DNA from: Candidatus Defluviibacterium haderslevense
GTDB taxonomy: Bacteria; Bacteroidota; Bacteroidia; Chitinophagales; Saprospiraceae
Direction: 5' to 3'
Assembly: GCA_016712225.1 (NCBI GenBank)
Contig: JADJRL010000003.1
Location: 889,001-953,000, forward strand
DNA: 64,000 nt
Part shown: positions 62,709 through 64,000 of the stretch, piece by piece
Layout: each line of letters starts with the position of its first letter
Numbering within the stretch: the stretch's first letter is position 1
Position numbers and translations under genes: made by a program
Notes under the pieces: generated by a model
Databases searched by the model: none
Told to the model about the DNA's origin: nothing
What the model saw: the letters and a program-made list of their open reading frames with translations, nothing else

Positions 62709-63365
62709 ATGAAAAAACACCTTAACCACCATTCAATAAGTCTAATCCTTTTCATTATTTATATTCAGTGCACTGAACATAATGACGATCCTTTTGAGGA
62801 TTGTTTATATGGTTATACCCTTCCAATAAAGACAGATACTGGAGCTAAATCAATTGGCTTTATTTTGGATGGATTGGTTTGGCGACCAAAAGGCTACAGT
62901 TTAAGCGGAATTTCTTCTGTAGCTAATAAATTGTCTGGTCATTTTGATAAACAAACGGGAAAATTAAGAATTTGGGCGGCCAAATCTTGCTTTGGTAACA
63001 CTGGAATTTTTTTCCAATATTACATGAAGAACTTGAACTGTATGTCCAAAAAAAATGAAAAAGTAGGATTTGAATCATATATAAGTGATACAATTATCGG
63101 ATTATATAAAATAGAATATGTAAATAGCTCATTCGATTATGTCAATTATATTCCAGGAAGAAAGCCATACTGGATAAATTCAAATTTTCACACTTTCATT
63201 AAGATATCTTTTCATGATAACAATAAAAGAATTATTTCAGGAACATTTTAATTCGTAGTAATTGATGAATTCAATTCAGATATAATTTACATAACAGATG
63301 AATGATTTGATGGTAAATATAAACAAGATGGACTTTGGCAAGGAAGCAATATTAAATTCATATAA
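62709..63365 (+). pseudogene. DUF6252-like lipoprotein gene with nonsense-damaged 3' end
   Basis: The open part (62709-63251) encodes 180 residues: a lipoprotein signal (IIYIQC) and a DUF6252-like core (LPIKTDTGAKSIGFILDGLV, WRPKGY). It stops with TAA after RIISGTF. The same frame continues as FVVIDEFNSDIIYITDE, a TGA (63303-63305), then FDGKYKQDGLWQGSNIKFI to a TAA ending at 63365. In the paralog at 63398 the matching stretch is RIIAGLFSAKLF...NGRFDIKF. So the last strands are cut off by one or two nonsense changes. The shortened protein might still be made. Confidence 0.65.
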
Positions 63366-63397
63366 ATAATCTCACAATTAAATTAAAAATTTATAAA

Positions 63398-63970
63398 ATG
63401 AAAAATTTATTCTTATTCTCAATTCTTTTATTCAGCAGCTGTTTTGACTTTTTTGGAGACCCACCAGATTCGATTAAAGAGTGTTATTGCTGCGATGATC
63501 TACCAGAAGTCACTTCTTTAGGTGTAGATTCATTTGGCTTCACCTATAATGATACAATATGGATATGTAAAGGATATGGATCATTCGGATTTAGTTTATC
63601 TTCAAATCCAAATGTGCCCTATTTCAACCCCGGTAATGATTGCAAGAATGCATTCATAGAAGCCGAAAGATCATGTACTAATTATGAAAATGCATTCCAA
63701 TCAATTCTGCAAGAAAAATTCAGAATTTCATTTATTTCATTTCCTCAAGATAGCCAAATTATTGTAGTAGACGGTAAGCAGTCAACTATAAATTTTTGGC
63801 ATACAAAAGGTCATTATATCTCCACGAATAGAAGTAAAGGGTTTATCGCGATAACTGAATTTGACACTTCATCAAGAATAATCGCAGGTCTGTTTTCAGC
63901 CAAGTTATTTAGGACTGATGATCTTGATTCTCTCATGATCAAAAATGGAAGATTCGATATAAAGTTTTAA
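63398..63970 (+). CDS. DUF6252-like lipoprotein
   Basis: A 190-residue lipoprotein (signal ends LLFSSC). The core LPEVTSLGVDSFGFTYNDTI, then WICKGYG, is the same pattern as in the preceding gene, and it ends NGRFDIKF with the family's closing strand. Four cysteines near the N terminus (CYCCDD plus one) may pair. The family is common and often multicopy in Bacteroidota; function unknown. It is probably a tandem duplicate of the damaged gene 33 bases upstream. Confidence 0.75.
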   Translation: MKNLFLFSILLFSSCFDFFGDPPDSIKECYCCDDLPEVTSLGVDSFGFTYNDTIWICKGYGSFGFSLSSNPNVPYFNPGNDCKNAFIEAERSCTNYENAFQSILQEKFRISFISFPQDSQIIVVDGKQSTINFWHTKGHYISTNRSKGFIAITEFDTSSRIIAGLFSAKLFRTDDLDSLMIKNGRFDIKF

Positions 63971-64000
63971 ATAGGTCCTATTGAAAAAAGGTCTCCATTG

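Noticed and set aside
1..64000. tRNA, rRNA, riboswitch or phage attachment site
   Set aside because: None was recognised by reading the intergenic regions; a covariance-model scan would be needed to exclude small RNAs.

Overview
The window is A+T-rich DNA from a member of the Bacteroidota, most likely of the Saprospirales/Chitinophagales type. This is inferred from gene content, not from a marker-gene comparison. Pointers are type IX secretion cargo with SprB repeats and gliding-type C-terminal domains, a PorP/SprF protein, BshA (bacillithiol), DUF6029/Omp28 proteins, a CzcA-TolC fusion, Bacteroidota-style promoters (TTG, 17-23 bases, TAnnTTTG), and little use of Shine-Dalgarno sequences. No rRNA, tRNA or CRISPR array was seen. 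Several genes can only start at TTG or GTG.

Layout. 1-12.7 kb (minus strand) holds two heavy-metal RND efflux operons, each headed by a small secreted His/Cys-rich protein ending in IWQPPK. Operon A is small protein, CzcA-TolC fusion, adaptor (cut by the window edge). Operon B is small protein, adaptor, RND pump, TolC. Between them lie a DsrE-like gene and a broken methyltransferase. A decayed IS1595-family transposase (12.9-13.7 kb) borders this block, which looks like an acquired metal-resistance island. 13.8-15.2 kb has a convergent sphingomyelin-synthase-like PAP2 protein and a di-iron hydroxylase. 15.7-22.6 kb has a DEAD-box helicase, a DUF6029-Omp28 pair, a TlpA-like thioredoxin, a peroxiredoxin-clpS-aat operon (N-degron pathway) and an EamA transporter. 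22.8-28.0 kb has a glutaryl-CoA-dehydrogenase-like gene, bshA, a MerR regulator and lnt.

28.0-36.4 kb is a cell-surface block: PorP/SprF, a cargo protein with three cohesin-like domains, six SprB repeats and a type B sorting domain, and a large HYR-like protein with a dockerin-like module, another cohesin-like domain and a type A sorting domain. A strong hairpin terminator and a consensus promoter separate the last two. 36.5-41.3 kb has an orphan NarL-type regulator and a translationally coupled GH92 alpha-mannosidase/glycosylasparaginase pair that together could dismantle N-glycans. 41.3-45.2 kb has an LpxL-like acyltransferase and three tandem paralogous secreted proteins, the last fused to OmpA.

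45.2-58.1 kb is mostly housekeeping: aroA-osmC-phoH, a SAM hydroxide adenosyltransferase, a monooxygenase-fold protein, an orphan MoxR ATPase, kdsD-rhomboid, a lipoprotein, dsbD, purQ-DUF6427, and a polyprenyl synthase. 58.3-64 kb is accessory: Fic, GxxExxY, a di-haem cytochrome, an HTH regulator, and two DUF6252-like lipoproteins, the first decayed at its 3' end.

The strongest candidates for something new are the cohesin/dockerin type IX surface block, the tandem jelly-roll-like family with its OmpA anchor, the paired WQPPK metal-handling proteins, the internal signal peptide in the CzcA-TolC fusion, and the MoxR ATPase that has lost its usual neighbours.
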